Part shown: positions 7,062 to 14,520 of the stretch, piece after piece
Layout: each line of letters opens with the position of its first letter
Numbering within the stretch: the stretch's first letter is position 1
From: Alphaproteobacteria bacterium
GTDB lineage: Bacteria > Pseudomonadota > Alphaproteobacteria > UBA7887
Direction: 5' to 3'
DNA: 20,174 nt
Assembly: GCA_028289725.1 (NCBI GenBank)
Contig: JANQOH010000095.1
Location: 1-20,174 of the forward strand
The notes under the pieces: generated by a model
Told to the model about the DNA's origin: nothing
Seen by the model: the letters and a program-made list of their open reading frames with translations, nothing else
Database searches by the model: none
Position numbers and translations under genes: made by a program

Positions 7062-7561
7062 GCGCCCAGACGGACCATTTTCTCACCTTTGCCCGGTACA
7101 ATGCTTGGGCGAATGCGCGCCTTTACGAAGCCTGTGCCGGCTTGTCGGAGGAAGACTACTTCGCGACCCGCGACGCGGCATTCTTCGGCAGTATTCACGG
7201 CACGCTCAACCATATTCTTGTTGGCGACCGTGCCTGGATGAGACGGTTAACCGATGAAGGCGAAACGCCGTCGGCTTTAGATCAGGAACTCTTTCCAACG
7301 TTGGATGCGTTGCGCCCGGCGCGGCAAGCGGAGGACGCGCGCATACTTGCGTTCGTCGAACGTCTCGACGAGGCGGGGTTGGCGCGGACGGTTTCTTATC
7401 AATCCATGATCGGTGGTGGCGACGCGCGGACTGTGTCGACGATTTTGGCACACCTTTTCAATCATCAAACGCACCATCGTGGGCAGGCGCATGCCTTATT
7501 GAGTGAAACCGGGTCAGAACCGCCGCCACTTGACCTGATATATTATTTGCGTGGGCTTTAG
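7058..7561 (+). CDS. DinB-family protein (putative metal-dependent hydrolase fold)
   Basis: This 167-residue protein fits the DinB/YfiT four-helix-bundle family. It opens with FARYNAWANARLYEAC, a common DinB start, and has the expected His triad: His52 in GTLNHIL and His136 and His140 in HLFNHQTHHRGQ. Members bind a divalent metal, and several are thiol-dependent transferases or stress proteins; the specific role here is unknown. Translation starts at GTG, overlapping the scoB stop as GTGA. The TAG stop overlaps the stop of the convergent methyltransferase gene by 4 bases. Confidence 0.9.
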   Translation: MSAQTDHFLTFARYNAWANARLYEACAGLSEEDYFATRDAAFFGSIHGTLNHILVGDRAWMRRLTDEGETPSALDQELFPTLDALRPARQAEDARILAFVERLDEAGLARTVSYQSMIGGGDARTVSTILAHLFNHQTHHRGQAHALLSETGSEPPPLDLIYYLRGL

Positions 7562-8808
7562 GCTGATGGAGTCCGCAACAGCATGACATTGATGCCGTTC
7601 AGCTTGGCATAAAGGTCATCGAACGCGGCTTTGAAGTCTTCCCAGGTGACATCCATGGTCAGGGCCGCATGAATATCGGCTAAGTTCCGTTTTCCGTCGA
7701 CGCGCGACAAAATCGCGGGCGCGCGTTTATCGAGTGCATAGCTAACCGATAGTCCTTCTAAATCTGCGTTAAGGCGCCGTGTCGCGGCTAAGCCCTGCGC
7801 CAGATTTTGACCGTCGCCATCTCGTAAGACGGGAATGGCATTCGGGCTATCAGGCGCGGCGACGCGGTTTTCGGCGTCGCCTTTCGCCACGTAGAACACA
7901 TGGCGCTTGATCGACCCCGCCAATAACTCAGCGAGGGCACAGGCGTCGGGCCAATCGAGCTTGCGTGCCCGATCTATCAGTGCATCGTCTCGCAAATAAG
8001 TCTCCGGATCGTAGCGCGCCGGTTCGATAAACGCGGTGACCGAAAGGTCGGCCGCTGTCGTGAGCGCAAAAATATCGCGGACACGATAGGCGCGGTCCCG
8101 GCTGTGGAGCAGAAGATCGAATAATCCGGCGTCGTCCCCGTGAAGGTGATCCGCGACCCAGGGGTTCCGTTTCAGCCAGTTTGTCTCAGGCAAGTCGGCG
8201 AGCAACGTTCGCGCGGACTCTAATTGCGCGGACGGCGCATCGCCGGCAGTCAGTATGCGCAGCGCGTCTTGAATGTGGTAGACGCCCGTGCGGCCGAGGT
8301 CCGCATACACCATCAGGCCCATGCCGCCTTGGTCGTTCAGCGACGCGGCAAGGGATTTCAGCCCCGTTTCCGGATCATCGAGATGGTGCAAGACACCGCA
8401 ACAATCGATGTAGTCAAAGCTGCCGAGTCCGAGGGTCTCAAGGTCGAGCAGGGAGCCCTGTTCGAATCGAAGATTTGTGAGCTTGCGTGCCTTGGCGCGC
8501 GCCCGCGCAATGTCGGCGGATGCGCGCGAAATGTCGAGGTGAACAACTTCTGCGTCGCCGCCGGCATCGGCAAGATGTTGCGCCAGCATGATCGCGCCGT
8601 CGCCGGTGCCGCCGCCGGCGATCAGTGCCCGGAACGGCGGTCCGCCCGGCCCGAAATCGCGCGCGCCAGCGAACAGATAGTGATTGATTTCGGCGAGGTG
8701 GCTCGGCGAGCCGGTGACCAATCTCTTCGCTTCATCGGCCGGGTCTCGGGCCGGGTAGGGATAGGCTTCGTATTGTGCCCGGACTGTTTCATCGTCATGC
8801 GTGGCCAA
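7558..8808 (-). CDS. SAM-dependent class I methyltransferase with C-terminal extension
   Basis: This 416-residue protein has an N-terminal QYEAYPYPARDP segment typical of a group of bacterial methyltransferases. The SAM-binding motif I is AGGGTGDG (64-71), the acidic residue follows in VHLDIS (90-94), and a later motif reads FDYIDCCGVLHHLDDP. The roughly 200-residue C-terminal part has no motif I can name and may be a substrate-recognition or regulatory domain. The start is TTG at 8806-8808. No other start is possible upstream, because an in-frame TGA at 8815-8817 lies in the flanking inverted repeat. The substrate is unknown. Confidence 0.85.
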   Translation of the reverse strand: MATHDDETVRAQYEAYPYPARDPADEAKRLVTGSPSHLAEINHYLFAGARDFGPGGPPFRALIAGGGTGDGAIMLAQHLADAGGDAEVVHLDISRASADIARARAKARKLTNLRFEQGSLLDLETLGLGSFDYIDCCGVLHHLDDPETGLKSLAASLNDQGGMGLMVYADLGRTGVYHIQDALRILTAGDAPSAQLESARTLLADLPETNWLKRNPWVADHLHGDDAGLFDLLLHSRDRAYRVRDIFALTTAADLSVTAFIEPARYDPETYLRDDALIDRARKLDWPDACALAELLAGSIKRHVFYVAKGDAENRVAAPDSPNAIPVLRDGDGQNLAQGLAATRRLNADLEGLSVSYALDKRAPAILSRVDGKRNLADIHAALTMDVTWEDFKAAFDDLYAKLNGINVMLLRTPSA

Positions 8809-8814
8809 AGCCGT

Positions 8815-8985
8815 TCACCCCCACCCAGACCCTCCCCCATCAAGGGGGCGGGCGTTTCCATCGGACTTCGCAGCCTTTTTGGAGATTCCGTTTGGACCGT
8901 ATGTCGTTGCGTCGCGCTCCTGTGTCACTCTGTGTTCGCCATCTTCTCCGGCCCCCTTGATGGGGCAAGGTCGGGTTGGGGGTGA
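8815..8985. repeat. Inverted repeat pair of a dispersed intergenic element
   Basis: The arm at 8815-8848 (starting TCACCCCCACCCAGACC and ending CCCCATCAAGGGGG) is inverted at 8952-8985, with 30 of 34 positions matching. About 103 bases lie between the arms. Each arm also contains its own small palindrome (CCCCC-ATCAA-GGGGG). The sequence resembles intergenic repeats of the CCCTCCCCCATCAAGGGGG type that I recall as widespread in alphaproteobacterial genomes; whether it is repeated here cannot be checked in one window. It fills the spacer between two minus-strand genes and directly abuts the methyltransferase start. Confidence 0.75.
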
Positions 8986-8999
8986 CACCGGTAAAAAGT

Positions 9000-9977
9000 T
9001 CATCCTCTGCCGGTGGTGAGCACGACCTTGCCGGTGGATTTTCGGTCGATCAGGAGTTGCAGTGCCTCGCCAGCCTTCTCGAGCGGCAGTTGGTGCGAGG
9101 AATGCGGCTTCAGTTTGCCGTCCGCGAACCACTGGATCAGCGTATCCATTGATTTTCGCATCGTCGCTGGATCGCGCCGTCGGTAAGCGCCCCACAGGGC
9201 TCCCATCACCGAGCAGTTCTTGAGCAGGATGTAGTTGGACGGGACCTGCTGGATGGTGCCGCTGGCGAAGCCGATAATGATGATCCGGCCTTCCCAATTG
9301 ATGCTCCGAAGCGCCTGTTGAAAGGCGTCGCCGCCGACCGGATCGTAGACCACGTCAGCGCCCCCGGTCAGTTCCTTCACCCGATCGCGGATATCTTCTT
9401 TGGTGTAGTCGATGCCGTAATCGGCGCCATATTGGCGCGCGACATCAAGCTTTTCGGGACTCGACGCGGCGGCGATCACGGTCGCACCCATCGCCTTTCC
9501 GATCTCGACCGCGGTCAATCCGACGCCCCCCGATGCGCCGAGAACCAGCAAGACCTCGCCTTCTTTTAGGTGAGCGCGGTGCTCGAGCGCGAGGTGAGAG
9601 GTGCCATAGGCCACGGGAAAGCCGGCCGCTTGGACCATGTCGACATGGTCGGGCACGGGTAGCACCCAATCCGCATCCGTAACAATTTCCTCCGCATAGC
9701 CGCCGACACCGCACATGGCGATGGCTTTGTTGCCGACGGCCAGGTGATCGACGCCGTCGCCGATTTCGGTCACCACACCGGAGATTTCCATGCCGGGCGT
9801 GAAGGGCGGCTCTTGCCGTTCTTGATATTTGCCCTGAATGACCAATGAATCGGCGAAATTTAGGCCGGCGGCGTGGATATCCATGCGGACCTGCCCGGCG
9901 CCAAGGGGCGGGGATGGCACGTCCTCCACCACAAGCGTCTCCGGTCCACCCAATTCCTTGCAAAGCACGGCCCGCAC
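9000..9977 (-). CDS. NADPH:quinone oxidoreductase-type zinc-independent MDR enzyme
   Basis: This 325-residue protein belongs to the zinc-independent medium-chain dehydrogenase/reductase group. It has a GroES-like N-terminal half (PGMEISGVVTEIGDGV, AGLNFADSLVIQGKY) and a Rossmann half with GASGGVG (147-153) for NADPH. It lacks the Cys and His ligands of zinc alcohol dehydrogenases. The YDPVGGDAFQQALR and WEGRIIIIGFASG segments match acyl-CoA or quinone reductase relatives. It should reduce a quinone or an enone using NADPH; the physiological substrate is not evident. It starts at GTG (9975-9977), with a ribosome site AGGGAGAT about 10 bases upstream. It is divergent from the RNA methyltransferase gene 59 bases away. 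Confidence 0.92.
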   Translation of the reverse strand: MRAVLCKELGGPETLVVEDVPSPPLGAGQVRMDIHAAGLNFADSLVIQGKYQERQEPPFTPGMEISGVVTEIGDGVDHLAVGNKAIAMCGVGGYAEEIVTDADWVLPVPDHVDMVQAAGFPVAYGTSHLALEHRAHLKEGEVLLVLGASGGVGLTAVEIGKAMGATVIAAASSPEKLDVARQYGADYGIDYTKEDIRDRVKELTGGADVVYDPVGGDAFQQALRSINWEGRIIIIGFASGTIQQVPSNYILLKNCSVMGALWGAYRRRDPATMRKSMDTLIQWFADGKLKPHSSHQLPLEKAGEALQLLIDRKSTGKVVLTTGRG

Positions 9978-10036
9978 AGTTTATCTCCCTATGGATCGAC
10001 GGCCGGGCGCGGCCGCAAACCGGTATGTTTGGGCAT

Positions 10037-10576
10037 ATGCCAGACCAATTGAAAGGCTATTTCGGCGTTGGGGTCGAACGGATATCAAAGCCGATGAACC
10101 TCGGCAATCTGTTCCGTTCGGCGCACGCCTTCGGGGCGTCATTTTTGTTCACGATAAACGCCGATTATTCGCGCCTGCGCGCGCGTTCCGACACGTCCGT
10201 GGCGAGCGCCTCGTTGCCGACCTACAGCTATGATGACCCGGCGGAATTGGATTTGCCGAGCGGCTGCCAGTTGATCGGCGTGGAACTGACCGATGACGCG
10301 GTCGATTTGCCGAGCTTTCGCCATCCCAAGCAAGCGGCCTATGTGTTTGGGCCGGAGCGCGGCGCGCTCAGCCCCGATGTCATCAAGCGTTGTGAATTCG
10401 TGGTCAAGATTCCGACAAAATTTTGTATCAATTTGGCCAGCGCCGGGGCGGTTGTGATGTACGATCGCATGATCAGCCTCGGCCGGTTTGCGGAACGGCC
10501 GGTGACTGCGCACGGTGGCGCGTCCGATGCGCCCGTGCATGTCCATGGCTCGAAGATGAGTCACTTGGGTGGCTAA
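10037..10576 (+). CDS. SpoU/TrmH-family RNA 2'-O-methyltransferase
   Basis: This 179-residue protein shows the three SPOUT motifs of this family. Motif 1 is NLGNLFRSAHAFGA (21-34), motif 2 is FGPERGALS (104-112), and motif 3 is IPTKFCINLASAGAVVMYDR (125-144), whose Asn132 region forms the knotted SAM site. It should methylate a ribose 2'-OH in tRNA or rRNA; the target cannot be assigned. The frame is open from 9845, but that part overlaps the divergent oxidoreductase gene. I chose the ATG at 10037, and an in-frame ATG at 10025 is an equally plausible start. Confidence 0.88.
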   Translation: MPDQLKGYFGVGVERISKPMNLGNLFRSAHAFGASFLFTINADYSRLRARSDTSVASASLPTYSYDDPAELDLPSGCQLIGVELTDDAVDLPSFRHPKQAAYVFGPERGALSPDVIKRCEFVVKIPTKFCINLASAGAVVMYDRMISLGRFAERPVTAHGGASDAPVHVHGSKMSHLGG

Positions 10577-10602
10577 GCTTACGACAAAAGGGTGCGGAAT
10601 TG

Positions 10603-11109
10603 ATGAGACTTGCGATAGGCGCGATGCTTTTGGCTTTAATCCCGTTCGCCGACGTGATGGCGGCGACCGATGACGAAGCGCTTGGACGCTTCCGTGATTG
10701 GTACGCGGTGGCGTATGTCGAGAACGACAGAAAGATCTGCTACATGGTGACCCAGCCAACCAAGAGCGAAGGCGACTATACACGCCGTGGCCCGGTTTAC
10801 GTTCAAGTCACCCGCCGCGAGGGCGATACCGTGCCGGATGTGGTGAGCTTCGAGGCCGGCTATCCGTTCAAGGAAGCGAGCGAAGTCGATGTGGATGTCG
10901 ACGGCAAGTCCTACACTTTGTTTACGGACGGCCAGACCGCGTGGGCCTACGATGAGAATAGTGATAAGGAACTCGTGACGGCGATGGCCAAGGGCTCAAA
11001 GATGATCGTTCAGGGCACATCGTCGCGCGGGACCCTGACCACCGACACCTATTCCTTGCTGGGCTTCATCGCAGCACGTCGTGCGATCACCCAGGCTTGC
11101 GGGAAATAG
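10603..11109 (+). CDS. IalB-family (invasion-associated locus B) secreted protein
   Basis: This 168-residue protein has an N-terminal signal peptide (MRLAIGAMLLALIPFADVMA, cleavage likely near residue 20). The mature domain is of the invasion-associated locus B type: FRDWYAVAYVENDRKICYMV, PVYVQVTRREGD, SFEAGYPF and the late KGSKMIVQGTSSRGT pattern. Such proteins are common periplasmic or envelope proteins in non-pathogenic alphaproteobacteria, and their role is poorly defined; the invasion name comes from Bartonella. Two Cys (about residues 46 and 166) could form a disulfide. rlmN follows after 3 bases, so the two are probably one transcript. Confidence 0.85.
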   Translation: MRLAIGAMLLALIPFADVMAATDDEALGRFRDWYAVAYVENDRKICYMVTQPTKSEGDYTRRGPVYVQVTRREGDTVPDVVSFEAGYPFKEASEVDVDVDGKSYTLFTDGQTAWAYDENSDKELVTAMAKGSKMIVQGTSSRGTLTTDTYSLLGFIAARRAITQACGK

Positions 11110-11112
11110 CTG

Positions 11113-12249
11113 ATGCCGGGCGCCGCGACGTCAACAGTGATGGCCGATGGCGCGGCGACGGCGGATCAGCGCCGTCCGCTGATTGGCCTCTCACGCGAAG
11201 ACTTTGCGGCTGAAATCGCGGCGATCGGCGAGAAGCCGTTTCGTGCCAAGCAAATGTGGCACTGGATCTATCATCGCGGTGCGCGGCGCTTCGACGATAT
11301 GGCGAACATCCCGAAAAGTCTGCGGGCCGACCTCGCTCAAATGTTCCGCATTGACCGGCCGGATGTCACAGCGCTTCAGCTATCGGAGGATACAACGCGC
11401 AAATGGCTCGTGCGGTTCGACGATGGCCGCGAGGTGGAATGCGTCCATATCCCCGAAGATGATCGGGGCGCGCTGTGCGTTTCCTCACAAGTCGGCTGCA
11501 CGCTGACCTGTTCGTTCTGCCACACGGGAACGCAGAAACTGGTGCGCAATCTGACGGCGGGTGAAATCGTCGGCCAAATGATGGTCGCGCGCGACACGGT
11601 TGGCGAATGGCCGAACTCCAGCGAAGACCGCATGATTTCCAATGTGGTCATGATGGGCATGGGCGAGCCGTTCTACAATTACGACAATGTCGCGACCGCG
11701 CTTCGCATCTTCATGGATCCGGAGGGCATTGCCATGTCGCGCCGGCGGATCACGCTCTCGACCTCGGGCGTCGTGCCGATGATTGAGCGCTGCGGGCGCG
11801 AACTGGCGGTCAATCTCGCGGTGTCGCTGCATGCGGTGCGCGATGATCTGCGTGATGTCTTGGTGCCGATCAACCGGAAACATCCGATCGCGGAACTATT
11901 GGAGGCGTGCAAGACCTATCCAGCGGCGAACAATGCGCGGCGCATCACCTTCGAATATGTCATGCTGAAAGACGTCAACGATTCCGACGCCGACGCGCGC
12001 GAGCTGGTACGCTTGATTAAAGGCATTCCGGCAAAGATTAATCTAATCCCATTCAATGCTTGGCCGGGCGTTTCCTATGAGTGCTCGAGCAACAATCGCA
12101 TCCGTGCCTTCGCCGAAATTGTGAATGATGCCGGATATTCGTCGCCGGTGCGCGTCCCGCGCGGACGCGACATCATGGCGGCGTGTGGCCAATTAAAGAG
12201 CGAGAGCGAGCGGGCGCGCGGTGAGTCTACGCGAACATTGCCGAACTAA
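11113..12249 (+). CDS. rlmN: 23S rRNA A2503 / tRNA A37 C2-methyltransferase RlmN
   Basis: This 378-residue radical SAM enzyme has the CxxxCxxC cluster motif at Cys129, Cys133 and Cys136 (VGCTLTCSFCHTGTQK), and the conserved SSQVG just before it. The methyl-carrying cysteine expected in the C-terminal DIMAACGQL motif is Cys358. It makes 2-methyladenosine at A2503 of 23S rRNA and at A37 of some tRNAs. MGMGEPFYNYDNV and the later INLIPFNAWPG complete the typical pattern. The N-terminal 20 or so residues are poorly conserved, so an internal start is possible. It starts 3 bases after the IalB-family gene. Confidence 0.96.
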   Translation: MPGAATSTVMADGAATADQRRPLIGLSREDFAAEIAAIGEKPFRAKQMWHWIYHRGARRFDDMANIPKSLRADLAQMFRIDRPDVTALQLSEDTTRKWLVRFDDGREVECVHIPEDDRGALCVSSQVGCTLTCSFCHTGTQKLVRNLTAGEIVGQMMVARDTVGEWPNSSEDRMISNVVMMGMGEPFYNYDNVATALRIFMDPEGIAMSRRRITLSTSGVVPMIERCGRELAVNLAVSLHAVRDDLRDVLVPINRKHPIAELLEACKTYPAANNARRITFEYVMLKDVNDSDADARELVRLIKGIPAKINLIPFNAWPGVSYECSSNNRIRAFAEIVNDAGYSSPVRVPRGRDIMAACGQLKSESERARGESTRTLPN

Positions 12250-12330
12250 CCGCCGACTCGTCACGTGCGCTCCAGTCTGTCTTGGCCGTGTTAGAACGAC
12301 AGAAAGTCATTCGAAAAATTGTCTGAGGAA

Positions 12331-12699
12331 ATGGATGCGCCGCTCCGTTTGCGGGAGGCGGGGCCGGACGACTTGCCGCAATTGGAGGCTTGGTGCCTGT
12401 CGCACCGGCCGAACGACACACCGCCATTTATCGCGGTGACGCTAAGCGAATTCGTCACCGCACCGTCACGCGGTTTCCTATTGATTGTCTCGGTCGGCGC
12501 GCGGGAGCACGGATTTGTCGTGGTTTCCCGGCTTTGGTCGAACCGTCAGCGCGCGGAGTCGGCGGTCATCGACGACTGGGTTCTGGAAGCGGGCGTCGAT
12601 TTCGACTTGGTGCGCCACGAGGTCGCGCGCCACCTAAAGGGGCATGGCATAAATCATTTGCTTGAACGCTTCGAAGACGGATCTTTCCGGCCTAGCTGA
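12331..12699 (+). CDS. Small GNAT-like hypothetical protein
   Basis: This 122-residue protein begins with LRLREAGPDDLPQLEAW, the usual opening of GNAT acetyltransferases. It continues with two strand-like segments (FLLIVSVGAREHGFVVVSRLW and AVIDDWVLEAG). I do not see the acetyl-CoA-binding Q/R-x-x-G-x-G/A loop, and it is shorter than normal GNATs, so it may be a degenerate or partial member. The ATG at 12331 is chosen; a TTG at 12319 is in frame. The GAGGAA site is very close to the ATG. The stop overlaps the convergent membrane-protein gene by 8 bases. Confidence 0.6.
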   Translation: MDAPLRLREAGPDDLPQLEAWCLSHRPNDTPPFIAVTLSEFVTAPSRGFLLIVSVGAREHGFVVVSRLWSNRQRAESAVIDDWVLEAGVDFDLVRHEVARHLKGHGINHLLERFEDGSFRPS

Positions 12700-14437
12700 T
12701 TGGCTTCCGGCGAAGGATTGTCCACATGTCGGTTTCCGCAACCACGTCGAACATGCGTGTCATACCGCCTTCGTAGAGGCGCAGTATTTCTACATTGTAG
12801 TACGGATTCGTAGCCGATTTCGGCGCCGCGAGAAGTGAGACATCGGAGAACAGCCAATCAGCGCTTGGATGTTGCTTGAGCGAAATGGTCCGGCCGGGTG
12901 CCAGAACCGAATAGGTTTGGCGGGGCGGTGTAACGCCGTAAACGTACGGGAGCGGATTTGTCACGCCTAAGAGCATTGGCCGGTCTTCCGATTGAATCAC
13001 CATATTTAGTTGGCTTACCAGTTCGGCAAATGCGGACTGTGCCGGGCAGTCGGCATCGGCGGCGCAAACAGGGGCTTGTGAGACGGTGGGCGAAGGGTCA
13101 CCGGCGGCGGTCTCACCAGTTGCCATGACTGGGCTCGGGAAGAGATGGCCATTCATGTCATCGCGGCCGGTCATTCGAAGCGTGCAAATCGGGACGTCCA
13201 CGGCCTCGCACAGATTTGCGCTGTCGGGCGCGCGCTGTATTTCGACGTAGCGTGTAAGGGTCGCAATGTCGGCTTGTGCCTGCAGCGCGACGAAGATCAG
13301 CGCCGCGATCAAAGCCGGAAGATACGCCGGTACGATTTTTCCGAGCATCCGAAAGACGGATTTTTGACTGTTTTTGCGCAGGTTCAGGTAAGAGCGCGCA
13401 GCCAGAACGATAAGAATGGTGAACGTGAACGGCATGACACCGGTATCGATGCGGTTGATGGCAAGCATGCCGGCGAGCACCAAAACGACCGTGACGCCGA
13501 TAGTATCGGAGCGAAACCGTTGGTTCTTGATATTGATCAGCACAGCCAGGCCGAGCGCGACGATGACGACCGCGAGCGGAATGGCATTGGCTTGTATCTG
13601 CTCAACGAATGACTCGACCCGAAACAAAGGCGCGGCGGCCACCCCGGCTTTGATGTCGCTGAGGTAAGGCAGGCCGACACCGTAAAGGAATCCGAGGCCG
13701 ACGCAGGCCAGCGCGGCGAAGGTCATTCCCTCTAGGATCGCCCCGCGACTGGCTGACGGAAACGCCAAGGCGACGATGCCGCTCAAGACCACGATAGCGG
13801 CGATATAAGCGTCAAGGAAAACCAGCCAGACGACCAAGGCGGCCACCAGGATTGATTCGAGGGCCGCGCCGAGTGGTCGGCGCTCGGTTCTTGGCTCAAG
13901 AAAAAACGTGACGAACAATATGGCCGCGATCGCCAAAGCCGTGCGGTCGGGCCCGCCAATGTGGCCGATTGTGCCGCCGGCCTCGCCGAATGGACGCAAC
14001 GAAAGCAGGAGCAGAGCAACACCAGTCAAGAACACGGCGCTCATCAGGCCGGATCCCCTGGGCCTGGTCAGGTACAATCCGGTCAAAAGGATCGGTACGG
14101 CCGAAAGCAGATTTGTGACGAGCACGGATTTCGGTTGAAGCCCGACGATCTCGGCCCCGATGCCATGCGCGAGCCAATAAGCCGGGCCGGTTTGTGTGTG
14201 GTAGTCGATATGCGGGAGTTGATCGAATGACCATCGAAGGCCAGCTTCCATGGCTGGTGCGAAGATGGTCCAACCATCGCCAAGCGTCACCGTGCCGAAC
14301 AGCAGCGGCGGCGCGCCCAGGCCGACGACCACTAAGATCACCCAGGCGAAAGTCAGCGCGTCCGATAGTCGCGGCACGTCGGTTTTGGAAGCGTTCGCCC
14401 GGTCGGTGCTCGGTGTGATTTGGCCGATTTCCGCCAA
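12692..14437 (-). CDS. Polytopic membrane protein, putative GT-C-type glycosyltransferase (paralog 1)
   Basis: This 581-residue protein has about eleven hydrophobic segments from residue 30 to about 395, then a roughly 185-residue soluble C-terminal domain. The first loop after TM1 has RWSFDQLPHIDYHTQTGPAYW with Asp78, similar to the catalytic-Asp loop of GT-C glycosyltransferases (PMT/GT39-like). The C-terminal domain has Cys410, Cys418, Cys458 and Cys464. It also contains RPMLLGVTNPLPYVYGV, FSDVSLLAAPK and VVAETDMW, all shared with the next gene. Transfer of a lipid-linked sugar to an envelope target is inference. The TTG start at 14435-14437 is supported by an AGGGGG site. It follows its paralog by 83 bases. 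Confidence 0.75.
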   Translation of the reverse strand: MAEIGQITPSTDRANASKTDVPRLSDALTFAWVILVVVGLGAPPLLFGTVTLGDGWTIFAPAMEAGLRWSFDQLPHIDYHTQTGPAYWLAHGIGAEIVGLQPKSVLVTNLLSAVPILLTGLYLTRPRGSGLMSAVFLTGVALLLLSLRPFGEAGGTIGHIGGPDRTALAIAAILFVTFFLEPRTERRPLGAALESILVAALVVWLVFLDAYIAAIVVLSGIVALAFPSASRGAILEGMTFAALACVGLGFLYGVGLPYLSDIKAGVAAAPLFRVESFVEQIQANAIPLAVVIVALGLAVLINIKNQRFRSDTIGVTVVLVLAGMLAINRIDTGVMPFTFTILIVLAARSYLNLRKNSQKSVFRMLGKIVPAYLPALIAALIFVALQAQADIATLTRYVEIQRAPDSANLCEAVDVPICTLRMTGRDDMNGHLFPSPVMATGETAAGDPSPTVSQAPVCAADADCPAQSAFAELVSQLNMVIQSEDRPMLLGVTNPLPYVYGVTPPRQTYSVLAPGRTISLKQHPSADWLFSDVSLLAAPKSATNPYYNVEILRLYEGGMTRMFDVVAETDMWTILRRKPIS

Positions 14438-14520
14438 TCTAGCCCCCTGGTGGGTTGTTTTGTGGCGGAGATTAGACGGTTCGTTGGCGTTGATCGACTC
14501 CGGCGTGCTCTTTGCCGTTG

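Noticed and set aside
8809..8999. Insertion sequence or MITE with target-site duplication
   Set aside because: There is no transposase and I could not find a convincing direct duplication outside the arms. It is reported only as an inverted repeat.
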